Positions 27,022 through 34,808 of a stretch of 64,000 nucleotides of DNA are shown here, in pieces; within the stretch, counting starts at the first letter, position 1; the number at the start of each line of letters is the position of its first letter. The stretch spans positions 1-64,000 of the forward strand of contig JACQXX010000007.1 in NCBI GenBank assembly GCA_016208495.1, read 5' to 3'. The DNA comes from Acidobacteriota bacterium. Lineage in GTDB: Bacteria; Acidobacteriota; Blastocatellia; Chloracidobacteriales; Chloracidobacteriaceae. The notes beneath the pieces were generated by a model, which saw only the letters and a list, made by a program, of their open reading frames with translations, was not told the origin of the DNA and searched no databases. The translations under genes and the position numbers were made by a program.

Positions 27022-27846
27022 GTGCTACACACTTGGAAAGCTCAACGGCTTGAAAAGATACTCACAACCGGACGGACCAAGCCATTGGTCATTGAATGTG
27101 AATATGTTTCCTCTCAGGCTTTTGGTGACAACAACGAGCAAGCCCCAAAACCGTCAGAGCGTCGGTTGTTCGTTGTTAAATCACCTGGGCATCCAGACGT
27201 AACAGATCAAGGTTTATTTTCTGAGCTTTTTGGGAATCTGCTTGGGCGTCAATTAGGGCTTAAAACACCTGAGCCTGCTTTGGTAACCTTGAACCAAGCT
27301 TTTGTCGAAGCCACAAAACCAAGTGTTGTCGGGAATAATATCAATTTATCACCTGGGCAAGGTGTTGGATGTGAATACCTTGCCCGAGGCTTAACTTCTG
27401 TGGTTCCTTGGGTTGATTTGCCAAATACCCAGATACAACAAGCCGTAATTTTGTACGCATTTGACCTTTTAGTCCAAAACCCAGATCGTCGGCCTAACAA
27501 AGTGAATTGTGCGATTCATTCTGGTGATTTGATCGCCTTTGACTTCGAACTTTGCTTCAGTTTTTTGTATCCGCTACTCGGAAAACAGCTCGTCCCTTGG
27601 GAAGTATCAACGCATGGAATTGCCCCTCAGCACTTGTTCTATCCCGTACTGAGAAAGAATCAACATATTGATTGGAAACCATTTATCGAACGCCTTCAAT
27701 CTCTTACTGAACATCATTTTGATCAACTGGCACAAGTACTGGTCCCAAACTGGCAAGATTTTGCAGAGAGAGTGCGAACTCATGTATTTGAGGTTATACT
27801 TCATGCCCCTCAGTTTGAGATGGAATTACAGAGGAGCCTGTTATGA
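27022..27846 (+). CDS. HipA-like kinase
   Basis: A 274-residue protein of the stand-alone HipA-like kinase type (PF20613-like), shorter than HipA (about 440). The GTG start at 27022 has AAGGA 8 bases upstream. Visible kinase elements: FVVKSPG with a candidate ATP-binding Lys near 52, SELFGNLLGRQLGLKTPEPA, the catalytic loop QNPDRRPNKVN (D155, N160), and AFDFELCF (D174) as metal-binding segment. These proteins often pair with DUF3037, as here: the next ATG overlaps this stop codon. HipA kinases phosphorylate translation factors and act as toxins in persistence or defence. Whether this one is toxic is unknown. Codons are AT-rich next to the nuoI and ureohydrolase genes. Confidence 0.8.
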   Translation: MLHTWKAQRLEKILTTGRTKPLVIECEYVSSQAFGDNNEQAPKPSERRLFVVKSPGHPDVTDQGLFSELFGNLLGRQLGLKTPEPALVTLNQAFVEATKPSVVGNNINLSPGQGVGCEYLARGLTSVVPWVDLPNTQIQQAVILYAFDLLVQNPDRRPNKVNCAIHSGDLIAFDFELCFSFLYPLLGKQLVPWEVSTHGIAPQHLFYPVLRKNQHIDWKPFIERLQSLTEHHFDQLAQVLVPNWQDFAERVRTHVFEVILHAPQFEMELQRSLL

Positions 27847-28712
27847 GCGAGCTTTCATATACCTATAGCATCATTCGGTACGTTCATGACCCGGCAGTGG
27901 GTGAATCTCTAAACATTGGCGTTATTTTGTGGGCACCATCGGTCCGTTTTTTGGATGTCAAGTTTGAGCACCGCTATCATCGTCTTTCCAAAACCTTTAT
28001 CGAATTTGACGGTGAGCACTACAAGGCAACACTGTGTCAATTTGAACAGGCATTGGAAAGGGTAAAAGATCAACTTCGATGTCAAAGAATGGGACTATTT
28101 GAAATTCACAATGTCCCAACCAACCTGACCGGAATTGTTTCCCAAATCTGGCCAGATGAGGGATTGAGTTTTCAATTTGGGCAGAGTTGGTCGGGTATTA
28201 CATCAGACCCACAATCAGCACTGAATGAGATCTTTGAACGAATGGTGGCCTCACAGTGCCCAATCACCAAGGCTGAGACCCGCACAGATGAAGACGTCTG
28301 GATAACTTATAATCGCTCGCTAACAAATCTCAATTTGCATAAAAGGTTATCGTCATACACCTTAACCACAGATGATATAACCTTGAGATATAACCATGCC
28401 TTTAAAAACGAACGCTGGCATCTTTTAGAACCAGTTTCAATGGATTATACCACTGCAAGCCGCATTCAGACGAAAGCCACACACCTATTAGGGGATGCGA
28501 CAGCAATTGAAGGACATCCAGAAATAGGCACTTTATATTTATTACTTGGTCAACCCCGTGAAGCAAAACATTGGCCAGCTTACATCAAGGCAAAAAATCT
28601 CCTTCATAAGAAAATCCCTCTTGATCATAAACTGATTGAAGAAAATGAAGCTGACGATTTCGCTAAATATCTTCAGGCATATATGATTGAGCACGGCTTA
28701 ATTGAGAAATAG
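27843..28712 (+). CDS. DUF3037 family protein
   Basis: A 289-residue cytoplasmic protein whose ATGA start overlaps the stop of the HipA-like kinase gene, so translation is probably coupled. The N-terminus TYSIIRYVHDPAVGESLNIG followed by VILWAP is the hallmark of DUF3037. Typical DUF3037 proteins are 120-300 residues, so the length is normal. After about 130 the sequence is less conserved, with a mid-helical part and an acidic end. The HipA-like/DUF3037 pair recurs in many bacteria as a two-gene unit. An antitoxin or substrate-presenting role is plausible but not established. Confidence 0.82.
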   Translation: MSELSYTYSIIRYVHDPAVGESLNIGVILWAPSVRFLDVKFEHRYHRLSKTFIEFDGEHYKATLCQFEQALERVKDQLRCQRMGLFEIHNVPTNLTGIVSQIWPDEGLSFQFGQSWSGITSDPQSALNEIFERMVASQCPITKAETRTDEDVWITYNRSLTNLNLHKRLSSYTLTTDDITLRYNHAFKNERWHLLEPVSMDYTTASRIQTKATHLLGDATAIEGHPEIGTLYLLLGQPREAKHWPAYIKAKNLLHKKIPLDHKLIEENEADDFAKYLQAYMIEHGLIEK

Positions 28713-28724
28713 CCAAAGAGAACA

Positions 28725-29009
28725 ATGTCGTTGTTGCCCACTCCTGATCTGAGCAGCCTCGAAAAAATCCGTGCCGAACTCAGCCAGTATGAACACCCAC
28801 TGTTCGATTTTATAGCGGAACTGGCGCCAAACGGGGTTCAGGTGGAGATTCGCCTGAAATCTGAAAATTCCTGCGAGCCCTATACCTTTCTTATTACTGA
28901 TCGAGATCTGGCTGATACTCGCTATGGCTGGCGGTTTCAGCATTTGTTGTTCAACTACTTGCACGACTACGTGGTGGAACTCTTCATCCGAACACCACAG
29001 CGGCAATAG
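28725..29009 (+). CDS. Small protein of unknown function
   Basis: A 94-residue protein starting 12 bp after the DUF3037 gene with AAAGAGA as ribosome site, so it probably belongs to the same transcript. The layout is N-terminal helix (SSLEKIRAELSQYEHPLFDF), beta strands with VQVEIRLKSE and YTFLITDRDL, then a C-terminal amphipathic helix (FNYLHDYVVELFIR). No signal peptide, no known motif. Its codon use is less AT-rich than the two genes before it, so it may belong to the host backbone and not to the kinase pair. Confidence 0.6.
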   Translation: MSLLPTPDLSSLEKIRAELSQYEHPLFDFIAELAPNGVQVEIRLKSENSCEPYTFLITDRDLADTRYGWRFQHLLFNYLHDYVVELFIRTPQRQ

Positions 29010-29010
29010 C

Positions 29011-29178
29011 GATTTGGGGCTGAGGGTTGGGGGCTAAGGGCTGAAGACATCGGGCTAAGGGCTGAAGACATCGGGCTGAAGAAAAACTGGTGTTTGGTGC
29101 TTCGAAGATATTGATTTCTAACCACTAACCACTAACCACTAACCACTAACCACATTCTTCATTCTCAATTCTTCATTC
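29011..29178. repeat. Mosaic of four short-word arrays
   Basis: GGGCTAA/GGGCTGA with GAAGACATC repeated (29011-29083), the phrase GGTGTTTGGTGCTTCGAAGA, CTAACCA heptamers (about five copies, 29120-29152) and TTCATTC copies that end at the ATG of the 29182 gene. The reversed AAATCAATA junction seen at 19952 is present near 29108. Confidence 0.7.
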
Positions 29179-29181
29179 ACC

Positions 29182-30225
29182 ATGTCACTCCATCCAATGT
29201 TTGATCCCAATGCGGCGGCGGTCGAAGGGTCTGGTGTTTTTGGGCTGCCGTTCACCCGTGATGACAGCCGGTTTATTTTGGTCCCGGTGCCTTATGAGGC
29301 GACAACTTCTTATCGTGGTGGGACTTCGCTGGGGCCGGAAGCCATTCGCCAGGCAAGTTATCAGGTTGATTTATTTGATTTAGGAACGGGGCGTCCGTAT
29401 GAAGCCGGAATCTTTATGCTTGAGGACCCGGACCTGATTGGTGAGTACAACCAGGCGGCCAAACCAATTGCGCAACAGGTGATCCAGGAAGGCCCAGATC
29501 TGGATGACGCGACGCTGGCTGAGTGTCTGGCACAGGTCAATGACTACAGCGCCAAAGTCAACGAGTGGGTGTATCAAATTGCCCGTGACATCCTGGATGA
29601 ACGTCGCATTGCTGGCATTGTCGGTGGCGATCACTCGGTGCCGTTCGGAGCGATTCAGGCGTATGCCGAGCGTTTTCCGGGCCTTGGGATTTTGCACATA
29701 GATGCTCATGCTGATCTTCGCGACAGTTATGAAGGGTTTACCTGGTCGCATGCTTCGATTATGCACAACGTTGTGACCCGACTGTCAGGGGTTTCCAGGC
29801 TGGTGCAGGTTGGAATTCGTGATTTCTGCGAAGCGGAACTGGAGTTCATTCAGCAATCGAATGGACGAATCGTGACCCATTTTGATGAACATCTGGCGGC
29901 ACGCAAATTTGAAGGCGCCTCGTGGAAATCATTGATTGAAGAAATCATCGTGCCGCTCCCAGCCGAGGTTTATCTTTCTTTCGACATTGACGGATTGGAT
30001 CCAGCCCTGTGTCCCCACACTGGAACACCCGTTCCGGGCGGACTGAGTTTTCAAGAAGCCGTCGCCCTCATTGCCGCTCTTGCCCGCTCAGGTCGAAAAA
30101 TTGTCGGATTTGATTTAAATGAAGTTGCCCCCGGTCCAGAGGGGGATGAATGGGATGCCAACGTCGGGGCACGACTGCTCTATAAGATGATTGGGTATTG
30201 TCAACTGAGCCAATCTGCTACCTGA
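29182..30225 (+). CDS. Ureohydrolase (agmatinase/arginase family)
   Basis: A 347-residue cytosolic manganese enzyme that would hydrolyse agmatine, arginine or a related guanidino compound to urea. All metal-binding signatures are present: GGDHS (about 148-152), DAHADLRD (174-181) and SFDIDGLDP (267-275). The N-terminal VPVPYEATTSYRGGTSLGPE is typical of the agmatinase branch, which makes putrescine. It is longer than SpeB (about 305), mainly by an insert around 75-125. The substrate cannot be fixed from sequence alone. There is no Shine-Dalgarno site; an array of TTCATTC words comes within a few bases of the ATG. Confidence 0.9.
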   Translation: MSLHPMFDPNAAAVEGSGVFGLPFTRDDSRFILVPVPYEATTSYRGGTSLGPEAIRQASYQVDLFDLGTGRPYEAGIFMLEDPDLIGEYNQAAKPIAQQVIQEGPDLDDATLAECLAQVNDYSAKVNEWVYQIARDILDERRIAGIVGGDHSVPFGAIQAYAERFPGLGILHIDAHADLRDSYEGFTWSHASIMHNVVTRLSGVSRLVQVGIRDFCEAELEFIQQSNGRIVTHFDEHLAARKFEGASWKSLIEEIIVPLPAEVYLSFDIDGLDPALCPHTGTPVPGGLSFQEAVALIAALARSGRKIVGFDLNEVAPGPEGDEWDANVGARLLYKMIGYCQLSQSAT

Positions 30226-30405
30226 CAAGGTGACAGGTGACAGGGTGACAGAGTGACAGAGTGAAAAGGTGACAGGGTGACAAGGGATTTTCTTCATCCC
30301 TCATCCCTCATCCCTTGGTTTCGGCTCGGAACCCGAGGTTTTAAACTACTTGCTACTCGCTACTCGCTACTCGCTACTATTTCGCTATTTCACTATTTCG
30401 CTCAA
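30221..30405. repeat. Arrays of GTGACAG, CATCCCT and CTACTCG words
   Basis: Begins at the stop codon of the ureohydrolase with eight GTGACA-type units (7-8 bp), then three CATCCCT copies (30296-30315), then four CTACTCG copies and TATTTCG/TATTTCA copies (30345-30402). It fills most of the 311-bp gap before the PilZ-like gene. Confidence 0.75.
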
Positions 30406-30417
30406 ATTTATCTTCTT

Positions 30418-30445
30418 TTGCGACTGTGGGACATCGTGGTACACT
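30418..30445 (+). promoter_or_regulatory. Possible sigma-70 promoter
   Basis: TTGCGA and TACACT, 16 bp apart, each match four of six consensus bases. They follow the last array and lie about 90 bp upstream of the PilZ-like gene. Confidence 0.3.
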
Positions 30446-30536
30446 CCGCGTCGTTTCCGCTCCTGCAACTGTCCTGCACCTTGATTTCCAATACAACATA
30501 CCGTAATTAAAAGCTTTATCCCACAGCGAGGATTGT

Positions 30537-30935
30537 ATGCGATCAAATCAATATGTCACTGACGAACAAGCACGGGTTCATATCAATATTCCAATTTTGA
30601 TCAAAGGGAAAAATGCGGAGGGCAAGGCATATGCCGAACGGACGATGGCGGAAAACATGACCCGCCGTGGGGTGTTTATTCGCACCTCCCAGCCCCTGGT
30701 AATTGGCAATATCCTGCGATTGTATTCGGCTGAAGATGCCTCTCACGCCATTGCCAAACTTGAAGTGGTATGGGTCCGGGATGCTGATGACACTCAATCC
30801 CAGGGGATTGGGGCAAAATTGCTTGGCAGCAACCGGCAATGGATCAATTATCTGGTTGATAACTCAATGACGCTTGAATCGGCTGAAGGCGAAGGGGCTG
30901 ACGAAGACGGCGAAATTGATGAAGAAGATGAGTAG
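30537..30935 (+). CDS. PilZ-domain-like protein
   Basis: A 132-residue cytoplasmic protein with GAGGA before the ATG. It has the layout of a PilZ domain: an Arg/His-containing lead strand (ARVHINIPILI), N-M-T-R-R-G-V-F-I matching the D/N-x-S-x-x-G motif, and SQGIGAKLLG near the end of the barrel. The first RxxxR motif for cyclic-di-GMP is poorly kept, so binding is uncertain. The C-terminal 20 residues are almost all acidic (EGEGADEDGEIDEEDE). PilZ proteins couple second-messenger level to motility or surface secretion; pilT at 22782 may be relevant. A terminator follows. Confidence 0.75.
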   Translation: MRSNQYVTDEQARVHINIPILIKGKNAEGKAYAERTMAENMTRRGVFIRTSQPLVIGNILRLYSAEDASHAIAKLEVVWVRDADDTQSQGIGAKLLGSNRQWINYLVDNSMTLESAEGEGADEDGEIDEEDE

Positions 30936-30989
30936 TCGCAACGGCCAGCGACCTCTGTGGCTGGTACTGCCGGCATTAAAAATAGAAAG

Positions 30990-31019
30990 ACTCGCCCAGT
31001 GTCAAATGGCGAGTTTTTT
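30990..31019 (+). terminator. Rho-independent terminator
   Basis: ACTCGCC and GGCGAGT form a 7-bp stem with an 11-nt loop followed by six T. It ends the PilZ-like transcript. Confidence 0.8.
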
Positions 31020-31035
31020 CGTGTTCAGTCAGGCA

Positions 31036-31078
31036 GAAAAAAGGCAGGATCGCTTCAATAGAAGCGAATTCCTGCCTG
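31036..31078 (-). terminator. Rho-independent terminator (minus strand)
   Basis: On the minus strand AGGCAGGAATTCGCTTC pairs with GAAGCGATCCTGCCT (two-base bulge) and is followed by six T. It ends the small gene 31103-31306, back to back with the plus-strand terminator at 30990. Confidence 0.75.
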
Positions 31079-31102
31079 ATGGTACGTGGTAGAGCGAAGA
31101 AC

Positions 31103-31306
31103 CTATGCGTGGGTGGCCATTTGTTCCAGGTTTTCGACGGCTGGTTGGGCTTCGGCGGCTGGTGTGTAGTGGGCCAGCAATGCTTTGCCTTCCTGGCTGC
31201 GAGGGTCAATTGTACGAACGTGTCTCCGTCCAACCATTTCCCAAACCGCCGTCACGACTCCATTATTTTCGACGGCGTGATAGGTCTTCTGCGTTTCTTC
31301 TGACAT
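31103..31306 (-). CDS. Small conserved-looking protein of unknown function
   Basis: A 67-residue protein. The ATG at 31306 was chosen because GGAGG lies 10 bases upstream; 11 further in-frame codons lack support. Features: N-terminal YHAVENNGVVTAVWEMVGRR (basic, possibly RNA- or DNA-contacting), then HVRTIDPRSQEGKALLAHY and an Ala/Pro/Glu-rich tail. No family recognised. A good ribosome site and its own terminator argue that the gene is real. Confidence 0.65.
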   Translation of the reverse strand: MSEETQKTYHAVENNGVVTAVWEMVGRRHVRTIDPRSQEGKALLAHYTPAAEAQPAVENLEQMATHA

Positions 31307-31829
31307 GTAAGCTAAACCTCCGGGTCTATAGTGAATCAATCATGAAAATTTGACTTTGGGACTATTGTGGCACGCCCGGCTGGCGCTGTCTACCATTTGC
31401 TGGCCAGGAATTGCAGTTTTTTTGCTGGTATCTGGTTTAGATCCGCTGGTGATGGGGTTGAAGGTGGCGGCGAAATGGGGGAAATTTTTTAAAGTGAGGT
31501 GTTTGTTGGAAGGCCAATTGGGGGTGCCAGCCTGTAAACTGCGGAAATGCAGTTCGATTTGAACTTCAACCGTGGTTGACTTTCAATGATGAAACGAGTT
31601 CAATGCAGACAGTATTCAATTCGATTGCAGCCGGACATCCCACATCAAACAACCGCCAGGTACAAGGAATTTTGGTGAGTGTTTCATTCCCGAGCTGGTT
31701 CCCAGCACCTGGGCCAATTCTCTATAACTTGTTGACTTACTTTGCATTGGTGACTTTTACTAATTCGGCTGTAAATTCAAGCTTGATACTTGATCTGTTC
31801 AGACCTACTTATTCCACCCAGAGGTTGTT
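31307..31829. other. Gene-free gap upstream of LeuA-like gene
   Basis: About 520 bp with no tandem array and no convincing gene; the short plus-strand frames lack ribosome sites and family features. A small hairpin (ACTGCGGAAATGCAGT) lies near 31539. I looked for a leucine-rich leader peptide and a T-box-like pattern and found neither. Promoters for both flanking genes must lie here. Confidence 0.5.
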
Positions 31830-33116
31830 ATGTCAGAGGGTATTCACCATTCAGCATCCATTCCTTCATCCGCCCAGGAAGACCAGTTTCATGAACTGAT
31901 TTATGACTGGAACACTGTTGGGATCACCGCACCAACTCGGACGGTTGATTTCGACGATGAAACCCTGCGCGATGGGTTACAGTCCCCTTCGGTAACTGAT
32001 CCGTCAATTGACAAAAAGATTGAGATTTTGCATTTGATGGAAGCGCTCGGTATCAACACGGCTGACATTGGGCTCCCTGGTGCCGGTCCACGAGCCGTGG
32101 CTGATGTGACCCGTCTCACAACTGAGATTGTCGAAAACCGGTTGAAGATTCGTCCAAATGCCGCCTGCCGAACCGCCAAAGCCGATATCATTCCAATAAT
32201 TGACATCGCCAATAAAGTTGGGACCCCGATTGAAGCCGCCATGTTCATCGGCTCCAGTCCCGTGCGACAGTACACCGAAAACTGGTCACTTGATCATATG
32301 CTCAAATTGACTGAGGAAGGCGTCAGCTTTGCTGTCAAGAATGGTATTCCGGTGATGTATGTCACCGAAGATACGACGCGGGCGCATCCTGACACGATTC
32401 GGGCACTCTATACCACGGCCATTCGCGCCGGTGCCTATCGCATCTGTGTGTGCGATACGGTCGGCCATAGCACACCCCACGGCGTACGAGCCCTGGTCAA
32501 TTTCGTCAAACAGATCGTTGCCGAATCAGGTCAGGACATTAAAGTTGACTGGCACGGTCATCGGGACCGGGGACTCGATGTGATTAACTCATTGACAGCG
32601 GTTGAAGCCGGGGTTGATCGAGTGCATGGCGCCGGTTTGGGAGTTGGCGAGCGAGCCGGAAATACACCGATGGATCAGCTTCTGGTCAATTTGCAGTTGA
32701 TGGGATACATCAACCGCGACCTTTCGATGCTGAAACGATACTGTGAAACCATTGCTGAAGCCTGCCAGGTGCCGCTTCCCTATAACTATCCGGTGTTTGG
32801 CCGCGATGCGTTCCGGACCGCGACTGGCGTTCACGCGGCGGCGGTGATTAAAGCCTTCCGCAAGGGAGACCACACGCTGGCGAATTTGATTTATTCTGGT
32901 GTTCCAGCGCATCAATTTGGGTTGGAACAACAGATCGAAATCGGCCCAATGAGCGGCAAGTCCAATGTCGTCTATTGGCTAGAACATCGTGGCTACACGG
33001 CTGATCCCGAACTGGTCGAACGAATTTTCAACGTTGCCAAGCAATCTGACCGGGTTTTAACCGATCAAGAAGTCCTGGCGTTGTGCCAGAGCACCCAGGC
33101 GGCGAGCGGCGACTAG
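31830..33116 (+). CDS. LeuA-like DRE-TIM metallolyase (2-isopropylmalate/homocitrate synthase family)
   Basis: A 428-residue TIM-barrel enzyme that would condense acetyl-CoA with a 2-oxo acid. AGAGG precedes the ATG. Key motifs: DDETLRDGLQSP (about 43-53; the catalytic Arg/Asp of DRE-TIM), DWHGHRDRGLDV (about 241-252; family usually HxHND) and GVGERAGNTPMDQLLVN. The LeuA allosteric domain is missing, as in homocitrate, citramalate-like and short LeuA forms. The His-Arg-Asp in place of His-Asn-Asp is unusual and argues against plain isopropylmalate synthase. No other leucine or lysine genes are near. The exact substrate is open. Confidence 0.82.
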   Translation: MSEGIHHSASIPSSAQEDQFHELIYDWNTVGITAPTRTVDFDDETLRDGLQSPSVTDPSIDKKIEILHLMEALGINTADIGLPGAGPRAVADVTRLTTEIVENRLKIRPNAACRTAKADIIPIIDIANKVGTPIEAAMFIGSSPVRQYTENWSLDHMLKLTEEGVSFAVKNGIPVMYVTEDTTRAHPDTIRALYTTAIRAGAYRICVCDTVGHSTPHGVRALVNFVKQIVAESGQDIKVDWHGHRDRGLDVINSLTAVEAGVDRVHGAGLGVGERAGNTPMDQLLVNLQLMGYINRDLSMLKRYCETIAEACQVPLPYNYPVFGRDAFRTATGVHAAAVIKAFRKGDHTLANLIYSGVPAHQFGLEQQIEIGPMSGKSNVVYWLEHRGYTADPELVERIFNVAKQSDRVLTDQEVLALCQSTQAASGD

Positions 33117-33323
33117 CATTCGGTTTCCGCGCTTCCGGGTTCCGGGTTTTCAGAAGGGATGAGGGATGAGGGATGAGGGATGAAAGACATCACCCTCTCA
33201 CCGTGTCATTCGGTCATCTGGGCTGGGTTCCGGGTTTTCGAATGTATGTCCTTTTCGTCCTTTTCGTCCTTTTCCAAACTAAACCCTAAACCCTAAACCC
33301 TGAACCCTAAACCCTGAACCCTA
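33117..33323. repeat. Four arrays: GGGATGA, CTTTTCGTC, AACCCTA/AACCCTG
   Basis: Four GGGATGA copies (33157-33183), a CACCGTGTCATTCGG segment, CTTTTCGTC nonamers (33250-33275) and seven AACCCTA/AACCCTG copies that end 5-10 bases before the ATG at 33328. GTTTTCGAATG near 33233 is the reversed TTCGAAAAC junction. Confidence 0.75.
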
Positions 33324-33327
33324 CACA

Positions 33328-34398
33328 ATGACCGAAGAGTACCCTTACGAAATCCACCCACGGCGATTGGTCTCTGAATTTTCAATGCTGTGGACCATGC
33401 ATCAGTTTTTTGCCAGCTTACAGGCTACCATGTTAAAGACTGACCGCGGGCTGACCGTGGATATGATGGAGCTGTACCAGCGCATGGAAAACTGGCGTTC
33501 CGCACGGGAAGTGGTGACGATGCCTGGGCTACAGGACACAGCTCAAAAACTCAACCAGGCACGGGTTGAAATTTCGATGATTGACAACCAGTTGCCGCCG
33601 GCAATGTTCCGGCGGTTTTTCGAGCGCGTGCCAAATTATGATCGCTCACTGTTGCATCAAATTGTCCGGTTTTACATCACGAAAATTCCAAAAGATGGCC
33701 AGGATCGTGACAAACTGGATTTACTGGCGACGCGACTTTGCACCTACATCACCCAAACTGAGCATGGGACAAAAGTGATGTCGGCGATTGAAAATACACC
33801 TCAGGTCCTGGAAGAAGTCTTTCCTGGAAATGCGGCTGACTACCCACCGGCTTCAATCCAGGAAGCCACCCTGACCAGCTTGCGCCGCCTGGCAAAGTCC
33901 GTTTCCGAGGTCCGCAACTTCAACACCTTGATTGATGGTCGGTTGGTGACGCAACTGCGTCAATGTAAAATTGATCTGGGCGAATCTTTTTATACACCGT
34001 CCATTTTGACGGAAGTCATCCTGATCAATGTCATTGTTCACAACAAGTTCCAGGAACTCTACGGCATGGAGCAGGCCCGACTCCGGATGGAAAGTGCCCG
34101 GTTGATGCGCAGTTCACTGACTACTGGACGCTATCCGACGGCTGGGAGTCAGGATCGTCACCCGACGCTTGGGCAACTGATTGAGTTAAATCTGCAGATG
34201 CAGCGGCTGATCCAGGATTTTAAACAGGAAATCGCCGCCCGTGCGCTCAACGACCGTCAAACCCGTGTCAACCTCGAAGACGAAGGTCTGGCTGTGACAA
34301 ACCTCGTGCGAACGGTTGAAGACGCATTGCGCCGATCACGGGAGCTGGTTGATGAAATCCAGGGCCGCCTGAACCGGATGAGCCAGGGGGAAGAGTGA
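33328..34398 (+). CDS. Helical protein of unknown function
   Basis: A 356-residue cytoplasmic protein, almost all predicted alpha-helix, without signal peptide or membrane segment. I do not recognise a family. Landmarks are YEIHPRRLVSEFSMLWTMHQ at the start and QLPPAMFRRFFERVPNYDRS near 95. Further on are a YITKIPKDGQDRDKLDLLAT stretch and a C-terminal coiled-coil-like region (about 285-350) with TNLVRTVEDALRRSRELVDE. There is no ribosome site; an AACCCTG array ends next to the ATG. It may be cotranscribed with yacG across a repeat-filled 138-bp gap. Confidence 0.75.
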   Translation: MTEEYPYEIHPRRLVSEFSMLWTMHQFFASLQATMLKTDRGLTVDMMELYQRMENWRSAREVVTMPGLQDTAQKLNQARVEISMIDNQLPPAMFRRFFERVPNYDRSLLHQIVRFYITKIPKDGQDRDKLDLLATRLCTYITQTEHGTKVMSAIENTPQVLEEVFPGNAADYPPASIQEATLTSLRRLAKSVSEVRNFNTLIDGRLVTQLRQCKIDLGESFYTPSILTEVILINVIVHNKFQELYGMEQARLRMESARLMRSSLTTGRYPTAGSQDRHPTLGQLIELNLQMQRLIQDFKQEIAARALNDRQTRVNLEDEGLAVTNLVRTVEDALRRSRELVDEIQGRLNRMSQGEE

Positions 34399-34533
34399 CA
34401 AGGTGACAGAGTGACAAAGTGACAAGGTGACAAGGTGAGAGGGTGACAAGGTGAGAGGGTGACAAGGTGACAAGGTGACAAAATGACATTTATTCGAAAA
34501 CCCTGAACCCTGAACCCTGAACTCTGAACCCTA
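34396..34533. repeat. GTGACAAG octamer and AACCCTG heptamer arrays
   Basis: Eleven or so GTGACAAG/GTGACAAA/GTGAGAGG octamers follow the stop codon directly, then the TTCGAAAACCC junction (34490) and five AACCCTG copies ending just before yacG. The order (octamers, junction, heptamers, start codon) resembles 57880-57968. Confidence 0.8.
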
Positions 34534-34536
34534 AAA

Positions 34537-34740
34537 TTGCCTATGAAATGTCCAAATTGCGGTAAACAAACAACTTTCAAGGATAATCCTTTTCGTCCAT
34601 TTTGCTCTGAACGCTGCCAGATGGCTGATCTTGGCAAATGGGTGACAGAAGGCTACCGAATTCCTGCCACGACACCTCCAGATTCTGAATTTGAATCTGC
34701 CGCCACGACACAGCCACTACCTGCTCCTGAAGATGACTAG
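34537..34740 (+). CDS. yacG: DNA gyrase inhibitor YacG
   Basis: A 67-residue zinc protein. Cys3-x-x-Cys6 and Cys21-x3-Cys25 form the YacG treble-clef site (PNCG; FCSERC), followed by the conserved [14 protein letters not shown] segment. In E. coli YacG binds GyrB and blocks DNA binding. The C-terminal 20 residues are a low-complexity Thr/Pro/Glu tail. No ribosome site is seen; the heptamer array stops about 8 bases before the ATG. Confidence 0.9.
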   Translation: MPMKCPNCGKQTTFKDNPFRPFCSERCQMADLGKWVTEGYRIPATTPPDSEFESAATTQPLPAPEDD

Positions 34741-34807
34741 ATGACAAAGTGACAAGGTGACAAAGTGACTACTGTTTTGAACCCTGCCCTCCTTGAAAAC
34801 CCTGAGC
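34741..34807. repeat. GTGACAAG array between convergent genes
   Basis: ATGACAAAGTGACAAGGTGACAAA-type octamers follow the yacG stop codon, then GAACCCTG and GAAAACCCTGAGCCCT at the end of the minus-strand kinase gene. Confidence 0.6.
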
Positions 34808-34808
34808 C

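Noticed and set aside
27005-27202. 65-codon ATG frame overlapping the HipA-like gene
   Set aside because: Different frame from the kinase, which has its own GTG and ribosome site; no family features.
31307-31829. T-box or leucine attenuator upstream of the LeuA-like gene
   Set aside because: No leader peptide with Leu codons and no terminator/antiterminator pair was visible.
31350-31899. Two short plus-strand frames upstream of the LeuA-like gene
   Set aside because: No ribosome sites or conserved motifs; the second one overlaps the start of the real gene.
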